In this document: positions 1 through 9,616 of the stretch, in pieces
Numbering within the stretch: the first letter of the stretch is position 1
Layout of the letters: every line of letters starts with the position of its first letter
Assembly: GCA_012103325.1 (NCBI GenBank)
Contig: WLWY01000001.1
Coordinates: 1,444,986-1,508,985 of the forward strand
Reading direction: 5' to 3'
Source: Alphaproteobacteria bacterium
GTDB lineage: Bacteria > Pseudomonadota > Alphaproteobacteria > UBA8366 > GCA-2717185
Length of the DNA stretch: 64,000 nucleotides
Notes under the pieces: generated by a model
Seen by the model: only the letters and a program-made list of their open reading frames with translations
Told to the model about the DNA's origin: nothing
Databases searched by the model: none
Made by a program: the position numbers and the translations under genes

Positions 1-763
1 TTACATTGTCGGCAACCAGACGCAGCGACTCCTCGGGTTCCGAGGCCCGACCGCGCGCCTCTTTTTTCTCGCCGCCCATGGCCAGAACCGGCATCGGCAG
101 GCGGAACCCGGACTTCAGCAACGCGCGGTTGGCGGCCGTGTCCTGCGGCAGGGCGCGGTAATAGGCAAGCCCCGCCCGCATCACACCGGGTTGGGAATAG
201 GTGCGCAGATATTCGGCGATCGCCGCCTCGTCGAACGCGTCAGGGCGCCAGGAGAAGTTGCGGTAGAACCAGCCAAGATAGATGTCCTCGCGGCCCTGGA
301 TTAGCGCTTCGGGCAAGTCCAGGGTCATATGAAAGGCATGATGCCAGCGCCGTCCGCCCTGGCTGAAATCGCCGCCGCTGCCGGGAATGACCACGTCGAG
401 GATTGCCAGTTTCTCCACCGCGTCCGGATGCGCCGTTGCCAGCGCGTACGCCGTCGGGCCGCCCCAATCGTGACCGACCAGTAGAAACTTTTCATGGCCG
501 AGTACGTCGTGAACCAGCTGCCATATATCGTTCGCGACGGTCTGTTTGTCGTATCCATCGGCAGGGCGCGACGAGTCGCCAAGACCGCGCATATCCGGTG
601 CGATGAGGGTGTAGTGTGCGGCCAGCGCCGGAATGACATGACGCCACTCATACCAGGTCTCCGGCCAGCCATGCAGCAGCACGACCGGTGGGCCCTCTCC
701 CGCAGTCACATAATGCAGCATGACGTCGCCAAGGTCGGCGTAATGATGGGCGAAATCGGTCAT
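1..763 (-). CDS. alpha/beta hydrolase, epoxide hydrolase / haloacetate dehalogenase type (C-terminus cut by window edge)
   Basis: About 254 codons are visible and the frame runs out of the window at base 1 without a stop. The N-terminus begins MTDFAHHYADLG and carries the oxyanion-hole motif HGWPETWYEWR near residue 31. The nucleophile elbow GHDWGG has aspartate as the nucleophile, which in this family indicates epoxide hydrolase or haloalkane/haloacetate dehalogenase chemistry rather than a serine esterase. The ATG at 763 overlaps the stop of the upstream amidotransferase gene as ATGA, so the two are probably co-translated. The substrate cannot be told. The catalytic acid and histidine would lie in the missing C-terminal part. 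Confidence 0.85.
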   Translation of the reverse strand, partial: MTDFAHHYADLGDVMLHYVTAGEGPPVVLLHGWPETWYEWRHVIPALAAHYTLIAPDMRGLGDSSRPADGYDKQTVANDIWQLVHDVLGHEKFLLVGHDWGGPTAYALATAHPDAVEKLAILDVVIPGSGGDFSQGGRRWHHAFHMTLDLPEALIQGREDIYLGWFYRNFSWRPDAFDEAAIAEYLRTYSQPGVMRAGLAYYRALPQDTAANRALLKSGFRLPMPVLAMGGEKKEARGRASEPEESLRLVADNV

Positions 764-1533
764 GCGGATTGCGGGGCGAACGTCATTTCGTCGAACGCGC
801 CGCCGCAGGCGGTAATGAAGCGGGACATCGGAATTTCCCGCCAATCGTCCGGCTGCGAATTAAGCGGCTCGGAAAGGATCATCAGCGCTGAACCTTCCTT
901 GCTGTCCGTCTGGTTCAGCCCGAAATAGAGTGTCGGCGCGCGGTCGTCGCTCGCATAGCGGATGGCGTGGATGATTTCGCCGTCGGTCGCAGCTGCCGTT
1001 AGGCGGAGCGCGCTTGATATCCCCGCTTCCGACATCACCGCTTCGATCTGCGCGACGGTGCGTGCGAACGCGGCCTGCGGGTCGCTCTCCAAGCCATTCG
1101 ACAACAGGATGTAGAAAAAGGTTTCGCTGTCGGTGCCACCCTGGCGGTATCGGTAATAGGCGGGCGCGATGAGGCGGTCGAGTTCATGCCGAATCTCCGC
1201 GTAGCCGCCAATTTGTCCATTGTGCATGAACATCCATTTTCCATAACGGAAGGGGTGGCAGTTGCTGCGCGAAATGCCGGCACCGGTCGAGGCCCGGACA
1301 TGGGCGAACTCGGCAACGCATTTGAGGTTCTCGTCGTTCCAGGCCGGCAGAACGTCGCGGAACAAGCCGGGTTCCGATCGCACGCCGTACCAGCCGAGAC
1401 CGAAGCCGTCGCCATTGATCGGCGTGACGGCAAGCTGCGCCGACAGGCTTTGGCGTATCAGCGAGTTTTCCGCCTCGAACAAGAAAGTGTCGGGATGAAT
1501 CGGGGGTCCAGAGTAGGCAAGCCAACGGCACAT
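760..1533 (-). CDS. class II glutamine amidotransferase (YafJ/EgtC-like)
   Basis: The 257-residue protein starts MCRWLAYSG. Cys2 becomes the N-terminal nucleophile after methionine removal, as in Ntn-type glutaminase domains that release ammonia from glutamine or cleave gamma-glutamyl amides. Further family signatures are the FAHVRAST stretch near residue 96 and the HNG tripeptide near residue 123. The length fits stand-alone YafJ/EgtC-like proteins. No ergothioneine genes lie nearby, so an EgtC role is not supported. Its stop overlaps the start of the hydrolase gene by four bases, suggesting a two-gene operon. Confidence 0.85.
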   Translation of the reverse strand: MCRWLAYSGPPIHPDTFLFEAENSLIRQSLSAQLAVTPINGDGFGLGWYGVRSEPGLFRDVLPAWNDENLKCVAEFAHVRASTGAGISRSNCHPFRYGKWMFMHNGQIGGYAEIRHELDRLIAPAYYRYRQGGTDSETFFYILLSNGLESDPQAAFARTVAQIEAVMSEAGISSALRLTAAATDGEIIHAIRYASDDRAPTLYFGLNQTDSKEGSALMILSEPLNSQPDDWREIPMSRFITACGGAFDEMTFAPQSA

Positions 1534-1637
1534 GCGTTCGAGGTTATGCCGCAGCGGTATATCGACGCAAGCGAGACCTACTTATTGAATGAGTGCGTGA
1601 TGAACCATGGGCTGAGCGGCATTGAGTGAGGTTGAGA

Positions 1638-3209
1638 TTATGGCCGGTACATAACAACAGCGGCATTTGGTTTGTCTAAGCGTCGATAAATTTCCGCTGG
1701 GATAACGGAATGAAGGTTCAGTTTTTCCAGAACCACACCGAGAAAACGCCGCCCCTCGTCCTTTTGCCATACCACAGGCCAAGATTCTTTCGGCTGGTAA
1801 GGCGCTAGTTGTTCCAGCCTCCTGAGCCTTTGCTTTCGGCTGCCGCCTAGCGAAACGCCTTGAACCACGTATTTTGGATTTGAGAAAAACAAAATGCCTT
1901 TCTCTGGTTCCGCGCCTTTGATGCGATCAGTCACGCCTGCGATATCGTATAAAAACTTTCCTCTCCGCGCGGTTTCTGTGTCTGTATGAACCACTTCGTC
2001 GGTGCTTTTAAGAAAATCTATAAGAGCGCGTTCCGCAAAAAGCGGATTCCGATTGTCGATATAGACACCCATAAGGTTATTGAGCGCTAAAAAACCGACT
2101 ATGCCAATGGCGATTATCGAGTGGCGAACCCAAACGATTTCTCGGATCCAAATGGCAAAAACGATGCAGACCATGACGGTTGGTAACATGTAATACCGCG
2201 GCAGCAAGCTCATGCCAATCTGCAGCCATAAGCAGAGGAACCAAACTAGTCCGGCCAGACCAAACACTCTTATAAAGGTGCGCTTTCTTGTATCAGCCTT
2301 GTAGAAAAAGGCCATCCAAATGATGGCCGGTACCGCTATGTAAAAAAAGAACATGAATTCCTGATTTAGCAGGATTACTAGAAGCGGGTCTACGAGCCGG
2401 CCTACCGATAGATTTCCTGTCCTAGATAAAACGCCAATCGATTCCCCTTCCATCGCGCCGGCGACTCGTGCCATTTTTCCTACGACTGTTTCTAAAGAGT
2501 CAGGGGCGATCTTTAGATGCGTAAAAAAATCGACATTTAGTCTATAAAACGGATTGCCCTCTAATATGGTAAAATAAAGAAATTCCAATCCCACGATGGT
2601 GAGAAAGGAAGCGGCCATTATAAAGTAGTAGCGCCGTTTAATGCCGAAACCAAATAAGAACAAAATTCCATATGTCAGCAGGAAAAATACGACAGTTTCT
2701 CGTGTGAGCCAGCTTAGGCCCGCCGCAAAGCCAGCGAGTACTAAAAATCGAACGGGTCGATCGCTCAACGTTGCTTCGTAGAAAAATACCAGAGAGATAA
2801 AGCAGAAGAAGACTTCGGCAAAATCTGGAACGACGACAGTCGATTGAGTCGCCATTAAAGGTAAGGTCGCTAGAAGAAGGGCTGCGAGGGTACCTGTGGC
2901 ACGGTCGAAATGCCGAGCTACGACTGCATAGACGGCAGTTACCAGCGCTAGAAAGTATAAAGATGTACCCAATACGAGCGCTAATTCGCTAATGCCCCCC
3001 ACGAGGAAAAAAAACGCCATGGGGATGACAACAGTGTGTCGTAATGTCCAATGGCTGTCACCGACATAGGGAAAATCGTTTAACCAGCCTTCCCCAGCGG
3101 AGGCGTAACTCATATCATCGCTGCCATAGAATCCTATCCACCCAAACGTCATCATTAGGATGCCGACAAGAAGAACCAGGGATAAGGGTACTACATTCTT
3201 AACGATCAT
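1638..3209 (-). CDS. GT39-type membrane glycosyltransferase (ArnT/PMT-like)
   Basis: About 523 residues with roughly ten or more hydrophobic helices followed by a soluble C-terminal part. The first periplasmic loop carries an acidic pair (GSDDMSY, about residues 29-35), where GT39 and related GT-C enzymes keep their catalytic acidic motif. These enzymes use polyprenyl-phosphate sugars on the periplasmic face to decorate lipids, glycans or proteins. I chose the ATG at 3209; an in-frame TTG lies four codons upstream. It is the first gene of an AT-rich polysaccharide locus and is read divergently from the glycosyltransferase at 3604. Acceptor and sugar are unknown. Confidence 0.75.
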   Translation of the reverse strand: MIVKNVVPLSLVLLVGILMMTFGWIGFYGSDDMSYASAGEGWLNDFPYVGDSHWTLRHTVVIPMAFFFLVGGISELALVLGTSLYFLALVTAVYAVVARHFDRATGTLAALLLATLPLMATQSTVVVPDFAEVFFCFISLVFFYEATLSDRPVRFLVLAGFAAGLSWLTRETVVFFLLTYGILFLFGFGIKRRYYFIMAASFLTIVGLEFLYFTILEGNPFYRLNVDFFTHLKIAPDSLETVVGKMARVAGAMEGESIGVLSRTGNLSVGRLVDPLLVILLNQEFMFFFYIAVPAIIWMAFFYKADTRKRTFIRVFGLAGLVWFLCLWLQIGMSLLPRYYMLPTVMVCIVFAIWIREIVWVRHSIIAIGIVGFLALNNLMGVYIDNRNPLFAERALIDFLKSTDEVVHTDTETARRGKFLYDIAGVTDRIKGAEPEKGILFFSNPKYVVQGVSLGGSRKQRLRRLEQLAPYQPKESWPVVWQKDEGRRFLGVVLEKLNLHSVIPAEIYRRLDKPNAAVVMYRP

Positions 3210-3221
3210 GATGGTTAGCAA

Positions 3222-3603
3222 TCCAAAGTTGTTTTATGGTTTGCGAAGGAGCTGCCACGCTCCCGTTTAAGGCTGTTGACCCCCCGAATATTGCCGTCGG
3301 AAAGTTTAGCAAGCAAAGCGCCACCGACTTGGCGTATCCGGGCGGAAAGATTTCCTGTGCGTTTAGTGCGAAAAGCGACCCATGGCAGATTGCCGGCACT
3401 TTTGCGCGTACCGAGTTGAAATCTACCATTCGATTTTCCTGTAAAGGGAAGAGCATGTAAGCAAGAATCATACGGGAAGCGGATGAAATTTAGTAATTCT
3501 AAATAAATAATTCTATCGGAAAGTAAACATTATATAATACAAAATGCGAAATTTATTTATATACATCTAACATCCTTCCCAAAGTATCGAATCCGAGAGG
3601 TTA
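3222..3603. promoter_or_regulatory. AT-rich divergent intergenic region
   Basis: About 380 bases between the divergent GT39 and GT2 genes. The right part, about 3480-3590, is very AT-rich and contains TATAAT at 3533-3538, a possible -10 element for the plus-strand GT2 gene. Short reading frames on both strands here show no recognisable motif or ribosome binding site. Confidence 0.35.
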
Positions 3604-4459
3604 ATGATTAAGTTAATCGTCCAAATTCCCTGCTTCAACGAAGAGGGAACGCTTCCCGAAACGCTCGCGGACATCCCGCGGGAGATCGCGGGCGTTGATG
3701 TCGTGGAGATCCTCATTATCGATGACGGTTCCACGGACCGTACCGTGGAGGTGGCGCGCGAATGCGGTGTAGATCACATCATACGCAACAAGAAGAATAT
3801 CGGGCTCGCGCGTACCTTTCGCGTCGGGCTCGATGCGTGCTTGCGCCGCGGTGCGGACATTATCGTCAACACGGACGGCGATAACCAATATGAAGGCGCC
3901 GATGTGCCGGTACTGATCCAGCCGATCCTCGATGGTCAAGCGGACATCGTCGTCGGCGACCGCAGGACCGATCAGGTCGAGCATTTCTCGGCCAACAAGA
4001 AACGCCTGCAGAACCTGGGTAGCTTCGCTGTACGGAATCTATCCGGCCTGGATATCTCGGATGCCGTCAGCGGCTACCGGGCCATATCGCGGGACGCAGC
4101 GTTGCAATTGAATATTGTCTCTTCGTTCAGTTACACGATCGAGATGCTGATTCAAGCCGGTAAGAAGCATTTGACGGTCGCGTCGGTCCCGATACGGACC
4201 AACCCTAAAACCCGTGAATCGCGACTTTTCAAAAGCATCCCGAAATTCATCGAACGTTCGCTGACGACCATGGTGCGAATGTATGCGATGTATCAGCCGT
4301 TGCGCGTATTCTTCTATATCGGAATGACCCTATCGCTGATCGGCGCGGCGCCCATATTGCGGTTCGTATATTTCTATATGATTGGTCAGGGCGAAGGACA
4401 TGTTCAGTCATTGATTCTCGGCGGTGCGCTGCTGATCATCGGTGTCATCGCGTTCCTGG
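3604..4459 (+). pseudogene. GT2 family glycosyltransferase, 5' part, split by IS66 insertion
   Basis: A GT-A glycosyltransferase of the DPM1/polyprenyl-phosphate glycosyltransferase type. It has the NDP-sugar motif DDGSTD at residues 40-45, a DXD-like TDGDNQY at 91-97 and two hydrophobic helices near residues 235-285. After residue 285 the frame enters an insertion sequence and ends at 4491 with a foreign tail (GERPVKQPCL). Removing the element and one copy of the 8-bp duplication joins this part in frame to 6889-7046 and restores a 337-residue protein. The truncated product keeps the catalytic domain and both helices and loses only the last roughly 50 residues, so residual activity is possible. 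Confidence 0.9.
4452..4459. repeat. IS66 target-site duplication, left copy
   Basis: GTTCCTGG directly abuts the left end of the element and is repeated exactly at 6881-6888. Eight bases is the duplication length known for IS66-family elements. Confidence 0.95.
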
Positions 4460-4510
4460 GTGAGCGTCCGGTAAAGCAGCCCTGCCTATGATGACGTTGG
4501 ACTGTTACGC

Positions 4511-6022
4511 TCAGGTTTGAGCGTAACGCCAGGGGAGCAGTTCGTCGATCCGATTGATTTTATGGTCGGCGATACAGGCTAGCGTGTCGGTTAGCCAGGC
4601 CTGCGGATCGACGCCATTGAGTTTTGCTGTCTCGATCAGCGTATAGGCGATGGCGGCTGATTTGCCGCCGGCCTCGGACCCCATGAAGAGATAATTCTTC
4701 CGCCCCAGGGCGATGGGCCGCATGGATCGCTCTGCGGTATTGTTGTCGAGTTCAAGAAAGCCGTGATCTAGATATGGTCGCAGCTTCTTCATGCGGGTCA
4801 GGGCGTAGCGAATAGCACCGGCTAAGGGTGATTTGCCGGATATCCGGGTCAATTGGGCATGCAGCCATGATTCCAGGTCGTCGAAGATTGGTTTTGATTG
4901 GCGCTGCCTGATCTTCACCCGTTGATCCGGCGATTGGCCCCGAACCTCCTTCTCGACGCCATAGAGTGTGGCGATACGTTTTATGGCTTCCTCGGCAATC
5001 GCCGATCCCTGAGCTTTGTGGATATCGACGAACTTGCGTCGGATATGGGCCATGCAGGCCACTTCCGTCACCTTGCCCGTGCGGTACAGGTCATTGAACC
5101 CCGCATAGCCATCGGCATGCATGAAGCCCGTGAAGTCCGCTAGATGTTCGCGCGGGCGAACGCCCTTCCTGTCGGACGAGAACTGATACCATGCGGCAGG
5201 ATGCGCCTCTCCGGCCCAGGGTCGTTCATCGCGGACATAGGCCCAAAGCCGCGCGGTCCTGGTTTTACCGGAGCCTGGGGTCAGCATTTTTACCGGCGTA
5301 TCATCGGCGAAGAGGGCCTGTCCCTTTAAAACATGGCGCGCGACGGCGTCCGCCAAAGGTTCCAACAGAGCCGTGGATTTGCCAACCCAATCGGCCAGGG
5401 TGGAGCGGTCCAGATCGATCCCCTCGCGCTGGAATATCTGACTTTGCCGGTACAAAGGCGAATGATCGGCGTACTTGTTGACCAGCACATGGGCCAGTAG
5501 GCCAGGACCGGGCCGCCCGTGCTCAATCGGCCGCGACGGCAGGGCTGCCTGATGGAACGTCTCACAGCAGGTGCAGGCCATGCGCGGGCGAACAATCCGG
5601 TTCACGACAAAACGTCCGGGGACATATTCCAGTTCCTCGGTGACATCGTCGCCAAGCGTTTTGAGCGCACCGCCGCATTCCCCACAGGCATCGCCCGGCG
5701 ACAGTGTTGTCTCGTTGCGTGGGAGATGACCGGGCAGCGGTTTACGTTTGGGCTTGTCTTTTGGCGCTGCAGATTGATCTGCATTTGCATCGTCTGACGC
5801 GGGCTCCTGCGCGGACGCCGCAATCTCTTCGTCTTCCAGCGTCAACGCCAGTTGATCCAGAGCCTCCGAGCGCGACCCGAAGCGATGCTGGCGCATCCCG
5901 GCCAATTGGTGTTGGAGCTTCTCGATCAACACCGCCTGTGACTTCACTTCCGACGCCAGCGATGCCACCAGACCTTTTAATGCGGCAGGTTCATTCGGGA
6001 GGTTCTCAGCGTCGTCGAGCAT
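4511..6022 (-). CDS. tnpC: IS66 family transposase TnpC
   Basis: A 503-residue DDE transposase. It has an N-terminal coiled-coil segment, then a zinc-finger-like block (CGECGG near residue 115 and CTCC about 35 residues later), then the catalytic core. Likely catalytic positions are the D in LFADDTPVK, the D in MHADGYAGF and the E in [10 protein letters not shown]. It ends with the IS66 C-terminal segment around [10 protein letters not shown]. It acts with TnpA and TnpB, whose genes lie upstream on the same strand. No disruption is visible. Confidence 0.95.
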   Translation of the reverse strand: MLDDAENLPNEPAALKGLVASLASEVKSQAVLIEKLQHQLAGMRQHRFGSRSEALDQLALTLEDEEIAASAQEPASDDANADQSAAPKDKPKRKPLPGHLPRNETTLSPGDACGECGGALKTLGDDVTEELEYVPGRFVVNRIVRPRMACTCCETFHQAALPSRPIEHGRPGPGLLAHVLVNKYADHSPLYRQSQIFQREGIDLDRSTLADWVGKSTALLEPLADAVARHVLKGQALFADDTPVKMLTPGSGKTRTARLWAYVRDERPWAGEAHPAAWYQFSSDRKGVRPREHLADFTGFMHADGYAGFNDLYRTGKVTEVACMAHIRRKFVDIHKAQGSAIAEEAIKRIATLYGVEKEVRGQSPDQRVKIRQRQSKPIFDDLESWLHAQLTRISGKSPLAGAIRYALTRMKKLRPYLDHGFLELDNNTAERSMRPIALGRKNYLFMGSEAGGKSAAIAYTLIETAKLNGVDPQAWLTDTLACIADHKINRIDELLPWRYAQT

Positions 6023-6094
6023 GCCGGCAATCTATCAGCCGCCACCCCGCATGGGAATCCCCGGAAATTGACAACCCTTTGCTGTGAAACGACT

Positions 6095-6442
6095 TTACCC
6101 AGCCGTCAGGGGACGCCACGTTCGTTGTGGTATGCGCCAATCAATCCCTTCCAGCAGCATCGCCAATTGAGCCGGGGTCAGCGCAACCTTGCCCGCTTTC
6201 GCAGACGGCCAGACAAACCGTCCCTTCTCCAGACGCTTCGAGAACAGACATGCCCCTTGCCCGTCCCACCAGATCACCTTGATCAGATCGCCACGGCGAC
6301 CCCGGAAGACGAACAGATGACCGCAATACGGCGCCGCCTTTAGAACCTTCTCTGTTTGCGCTGACAGCCCATTGAACCCCTTACGCATGTCCGTCACGCC
6401 GGCCGCAAGCCAAACCTTCGTGTTCGTGGGAACCGGGATCAT
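6095..6442 (-). CDS. tnpB: IS66 accessory protein TnpB
   Basis: A 115-residue protein with the typical TnpB core: [19 protein letters not shown] near the N-terminus, then [14 protein letters not shown] and a WWDGQG stretch. I chose the ATG at 6442 (MIPVP) because it overlaps the tnpA stop as ATGA and matches the usual TnpB N-terminus; another ATG lies four codons upstream. TnpB is required for IS66 transposition, but its molecular role is not well defined. Confidence 0.93.
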   Translation of the reverse strand: MIPVPTNTKVWLAAGVTDMRKGFNGLSAQTEKVLKAAPYCGHLFVFRGRRGDLIKVIWWDGQGACLFSKRLEKGRFVWPSAKAGKVALTPAQLAMLLEGIDWRIPQRTWRPLTAG

Positions 6443-6816
6443 CCCGACAAGCACCGGAGCAGACGTACGAGCGCTTCGGGATCGTAAGGGCCGCTAATGC
6501 TCAAGCGATGACCTCCGGCAAGCGTGACCTCGATCTTGCCTTCGTCACCAACAGGGCGCTCGGCTTCGTGCTCGACGTGACGCGCAATCTCAACCGGCAG
6601 GAAACAGGCGGCGTCATCGACCGTGTCACTTCCCGCAAACCGGGGATCTTTCAGCCAGTTGAAAACCTGATTGGCGTTCACATTGTAGCGCCGTGCAACC
6701 TGTGAAACCGAAACGCCCGCAAACCGCGTCTGTGCGCAAATCATCCGCTTCTCGTCTGCACTCCAGCGCCGACGCTTGCCCCGCTTCGCCACATCCTGAT
6801 CCCCGTTAGTGTCCAC
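6439..6816 (-). CDS. tnpA: IS66 accessory protein TnpA, helix-turn-helix
   Basis: A 125-residue protein with a basic N-terminal helix-turn-helix of the IS3/IS66 Orf1 type: [12 protein letters not shown], then [20 protein letters not shown] at about residues 36-55. It probably binds the element ends. The start is a GTG at 6816, which lies inside a perfect inverted repeat (6808-6833). Its stop overlaps the tnpB start as ATGA, consistent with translational coupling. Confidence 0.93.
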   Translation of the reverse strand: MDTNGDQDVAKRGKRRRWSADEKRMICAQTRFAGVSVSQVARRYNVNANQVFNWLKDPRFAGSDTVDDAACFLPVEIARHVEHEAERPVGDEGKIEVTLAGGHRLSISGPYDPEALVRLLRCLSG

Positions 6817-6833
6817 CTAAACAAGTGGACACT
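6808..6833. promoter_or_regulatory. perfect 9-bp inverted repeat over the tnpA start
   Basis: AGTGTCCAC, an 8-base spacer, then GTGGACACT. In the minus-strand transcript the GTG start of tnpA sits at the spacer-side base of one arm, so a hairpin could hide it. It could equally be a protein-binding operator. The repeat is seen; its function is inferred. Confidence 0.5.
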
Positions 6834-6880
6834 AAACCTCACTTCTTCTGCACGGCAGAGCGGTCAGGCCGGACGCTTAC

Positions 6881-6888
6881 GTTCCTGG
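6881..6888. repeat. IS66 target-site duplication, right copy
   Basis: GTTCCTGG, identical to 4452-4459, directly follows the right inverted repeat of the element. Confidence 0.95.
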
Positions 6889-7046
6889 TCGGGTTAGTGG
6901 CTGATCTGATTAACTTCAATCGTCAGCTTTTGGAAATAACGTTGGAACGCGTGCGACGAATGGAGTTGGGAGAGGAAACGCGCGTTTCAAAAGAGGAAGA
7001 GCTTACAGAGATCAAATCTCAGATGGATAGTATACGCACTCGGTAA
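6889..7046 (+). pseudogene. GT2 family glycosyltransferase, 3' part separated by IS66
   Basis: This is the last 52 codons of the gene that begins at 3604. The frame reads VGLVADLINFNRQLLEITLE and onward to the stop at 7044-7046, completing the second membrane helix and adding a charged C-terminal tail. On its own it has no start codon; read-through from the element would add a short foreign leader. Together the two parts make 338 codons with no other lesion, so the insertion looks recent. Confidence 0.88.
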
Positions 7047-7059
7047 TTCTTTCGGGCTG

Positions 7060-8094
7060 TCACGCTTTCTTCTCGATTACGCGCTCCACCGCCTCCACGA
7101 CAGCCATCGCCCAGTCCGGGCGTGTGGAAACATAATTGTCCCGTAACGTTTTTACATTGGAGAGGGGCCGGGCCAGGGTCTGCTCGACGATAGTCAATAT
7201 CGAATCGGTTTCCTCTGCTGATATTTTTTGCAGCAGGTGTGCGGCCTCAAGCTCCAGTATGTATCCAGGGAAATCCCGACCGCAATAGATTGCAGGTACG
7301 CCGAGAATAGCCGCTTCGCTGGCCATCGTAGCGCTTTCCCCGACGATGAGGCGGCAATGTCCAATGAGGTGATGTACATCGGTTATAGACCCTTTATAGG
7401 TCAGCCGTTCGAACTCGCCGGACAGAGGAACCTCAGTCGACAAGTGCACGCGTCCGCGCTTCTCTAGCCAGGCGATCAGGTTTCGCAGTGTCTCATCGTC
7501 CCAACCTGATTTCCCGATATCATGATTTGCCCGCCAGGCCACGACCCGAATAAAGAAGTTGTCCGTGTCAGGATCCAACCCGTTGCGAATCGCGGTCTCT
7601 CGATTGGGAGAGAAAGCGGATGGGTGTAGATAGGATAGCTCCTTGGTTCCGGGAATTCTGGCGGTTCGTTGCGACGGGGTGGGGCCGTTATAGGATTGAG
7701 GTACGTAAAGACTATCGATGAAGGGCCACGTAAGGCGTGTCTGCAGTGTGGCATTTTCCGAGTCATAGAAACTGATCGAAGGAATGTTTAGGGCCCTGCC
7801 AGCGTGTGATATTGCCAGCCCGCCAAAGCCGATCATAACGTCGGGCCGGAACCGTCTTGCGGCGAGTACCGTCCGAACGTCTCGCTGGAGCAATTCAAGG
7901 GCTAAACCGAGCAGTCCCGTACCGGCCGTTGTTATGGGCTCATGATCGAAACCGAACTTATCCAGAAGTTGGCATGCGATGTCTTTTTTGCGGGATAGGA
8001 AATGTGTCGTGGCGCCCCTGGATTTCAAGATCTCTGCAGGACGCTTAAAAAACAGAACATCTGCCGGGTGCACGATATCGAAAAGAACTCTCAA
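7060..8094 (-). CDS. DUF354 family protein, GT-B-like fold
   Basis: A 344-residue protein starting MRVLFDIVHPADVLFFK, the characteristic DUF354 N-terminus. The family resembles GT-B glycosyltransferases and UDP-GlcNAc 2-epimerase. A glycine-rich stretch (MIGFGGLAISHAGRAL, about residues 86-101) and a C-terminal motif GESATMASEAAILGVPAI correspond to the nucleotide-sugar-binding side of that fold. DUF354 genes are common in bacterial and archaeal surface-glycan loci, which fits here. It converges on the disrupted GT2. The precise reaction is not established. Confidence 0.8.
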   Translation of the reverse strand: MRVLFDIVHPADVLFFKRPAEILKSRGATTHFLSRKKDIACQLLDKFGFDHEPITTAGTGLLGLALELLQRDVRTVLAARRFRPDVMIGFGGLAISHAGRALNIPSISFYDSENATLQTRLTWPFIDSLYVPQSYNGPTPSQRTARIPGTKELSYLHPSAFSPNRETAIRNGLDPDTDNFFIRVVAWRANHDIGKSGWDDETLRNLIAWLEKRGRVHLSTEVPLSGEFERLTYKGSITDVHHLIGHCRLIVGESATMASEAAILGVPAIYCGRDFPGYILELEAAHLLQKISAEETDSILTIVEQTLARPLSNVKTLRDNYVSTRPDWAMAVVEAVERVIEKKA

Positions 8095-8401
8095 TTCGTC
8101 TGCCTTTCAAGCCGCCTGCGGATTTATAGCTGTCTGAAGCAGCCGTCTACTATGAGCATTAACATAGCCGACAGGCGTTGGGCTCGTACAATTCGGCACG
8201 ATCTGATTGAATCCGCTGTATTTGAAAGTTGCAACGACATTGGCACGGAAAAATGTGGCTGTTTGTAGGCAGTCTATTGATTACGCCGGGACCTCCGAAC
8301 GTCGACTCAAACGGACTCAGGGCGCAAATTTCGAGGCACCGCCTCAAACAAGTTAATGTTTTCGTTCCCCAATTGTATTATACGCTCCCGACGACGTGAC
8401 C
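8095..8401. other. divergent intergenic region
   Basis: About 300 bases between DUF354 (minus strand) and the GT2 gene (plus strand). It probably holds promoters for both. I see no convincing gene and only the AT-rich stretch around 8350-8385 as a promoter candidate. Confidence 0.3.
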
Positions 8402-9394
8402 ATGGATGAGGATTCGGGCTTGATTTCTCCAAAATCGGAAGAGAGTGATCAGGCAAGATCCGATCGCCGAGTATCGGTAGTAATTCCAGTGTACAATGCC
8501 GCTGAATTCATTGGAGAGGCGCTCGAAAGCGTTTTCAACCAGGATTATCCGGATATCGAGGTGATTGTTGTCGATGATGGGTCGACAGACGAAACTGCGA
8601 CAGTTTTGTCGGGTATCACAGACCCCCGATTGCGGGTGCTTCGTCAAAAAAATGGTGGTGTTTCCGCCGCTCGCAACAGAGGTATCCAAGATTGTAAATC
8701 ATCAAAGATTTTTTTGTTCGATGCGGACGACCGCCTTTATCCTCAAGCGGTAAGTCGATTGGTCGCTTGTTTCGATCAGGATCCGAGCATTGTATTGGCG
8801 TATGGTGAGGCGATCACGTTCAACGATACCGAGGGGCCGTTGAACGATGCGGGGCCCCCGGAATTCGCGGCGCGGCCCCAAGGCGACGCCCTTGAACAGA
8901 TGGTACAAGCGAACCCGATAAGTTGCTGTGCCGTGATGGTTTGCCGGCAGGCAATTGAGGCCACTGGCGGATTCGATACTCGAATCAGTCTCGGTGAGGA
9001 CTGGCTGATGTGGTGTAAACTTGCCGCCCAGGGACGCATTGCCTACGCGGGGGCTTCGCCTATTGTGTTGTATCGGATCCATAGCGGTAGCGCGGCACGA
9101 AGGCTGGCAAAAGACCTTCGAGCGATGTGGCCTGCGATTGAGTGCGTGTTTGCACTTCCAGAAGTTCTGGAACGCTTTCCGGTTGATGTCCGCGTGCGCC
9201 TTCGCCGACGCGCTGAGGCTACGGCGCTTGCTTTTGCCGGACGGGAACTCCTAAAGGACCGGCGGTGGCAGGCAGCCCGCCAGGCTTTTTGGGGCACTCT
9301 TGTAAGACAGCCAACACGGATTGGAGAATGGATCCTCCTCTCATGCGCGCTGATAAACATTTTGCCAAATCAAATTCGCCGTCGAATAAAATGA
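8402..9394 (+). CDS. GT2 family glycosyltransferase
   Basis: About 330 residues. A GT-A domain starts with VSVVIPVYNAAEF near residue 28, followed by VVDDGSTDET, NGGVSAARNRGI and FDADDR, which supply the nucleotide-sugar and metal contacts. GEDWLMWCKLA is the usual catalytic-base region (ED). There are no membrane helices, so it probably acts in the cytoplasm on a lipid-linked glycan. I prefer the ATG at 8402; a GTG lies two codons upstream and neither has a clear ribosome binding site. Sugar and linkage are unknown. Confidence 0.9.
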   Translation: MDEDSGLISPKSEESDQARSDRRVSVVIPVYNAAEFIGEALESVFNQDYPDIEVIVVDDGSTDETATVLSGITDPRLRVLRQKNGGVSAARNRGIQDCKSSKIFLFDADDRLYPQAVSRLVACFDQDPSIVLAYGEAITFNDTEGPLNDAGPPEFAARPQGDALEQMVQANPISCCAVMVCRQAIEATGGFDTRISLGEDWLMWCKLAAQGRIAYAGASPIVLYRIHSGSAARRLAKDLRAMWPAIECVFALPEVLERFPVDVRVRLRRRAEATALAFAGRELLKDRRWQAARQAFWGTLVRQPTRIGEWILLSCALINILPNQIRRRIK

Positions 9395-9616
9395 CGTGGC
9401 GCACCAACCGTTGAGTCTTAGAAACTCCAGTGCCGTGAAGAAGTTTATTAAAGGATGAGATCCTATTGGCCGCAATACTTATACCAAAACCCTTCAAACT
9501 AAAACTCGATGAATTAGGCCTTGTCGTTGCCGTGATGGCCATAGCCTTGGGGCAACTTAAGCTGAACTAAAACCGGCATTTAAGGTGGGTAACGCCACTG
9601 TGGATGGAGATAAACC

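Larger units (their letters stand above)
4460..6880 (-). mobile_element. complete IS66-family insertion sequence, 2421 bp
   Basis: The boundaries are set by terminal inverted repeats. The left end reads GTGAGCGTCCGG (4460-4471) and the right end, read inward, reads GTAAGCGTCCGG (6880 down to 6869), one mismatch in twelve. Both are flanked by the exact 8-bp duplication GTTCCTGG. Inside lie the three typical genes tnpA, tnpB and tnpC, all on the minus strand and all open. The element therefore looks intact and possibly still active. It sits within a glycosyltransferase gene of the polysaccharide locus. Confidence 0.95.

Noticed and set aside
3199..3471. 90-codon minus-strand frame upstream of the GT39 gene
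   Set aside because: No ribosome binding site or motif, overlaps the GT39 start, and lies in an AT-rich promoter-like region.
9219..9542. 107-codon minus-strand frame between the GT2 and nitroreductase genes
   Set aside because: Mostly antisense to the GT2 gene end, no ribosome binding site, no motif.
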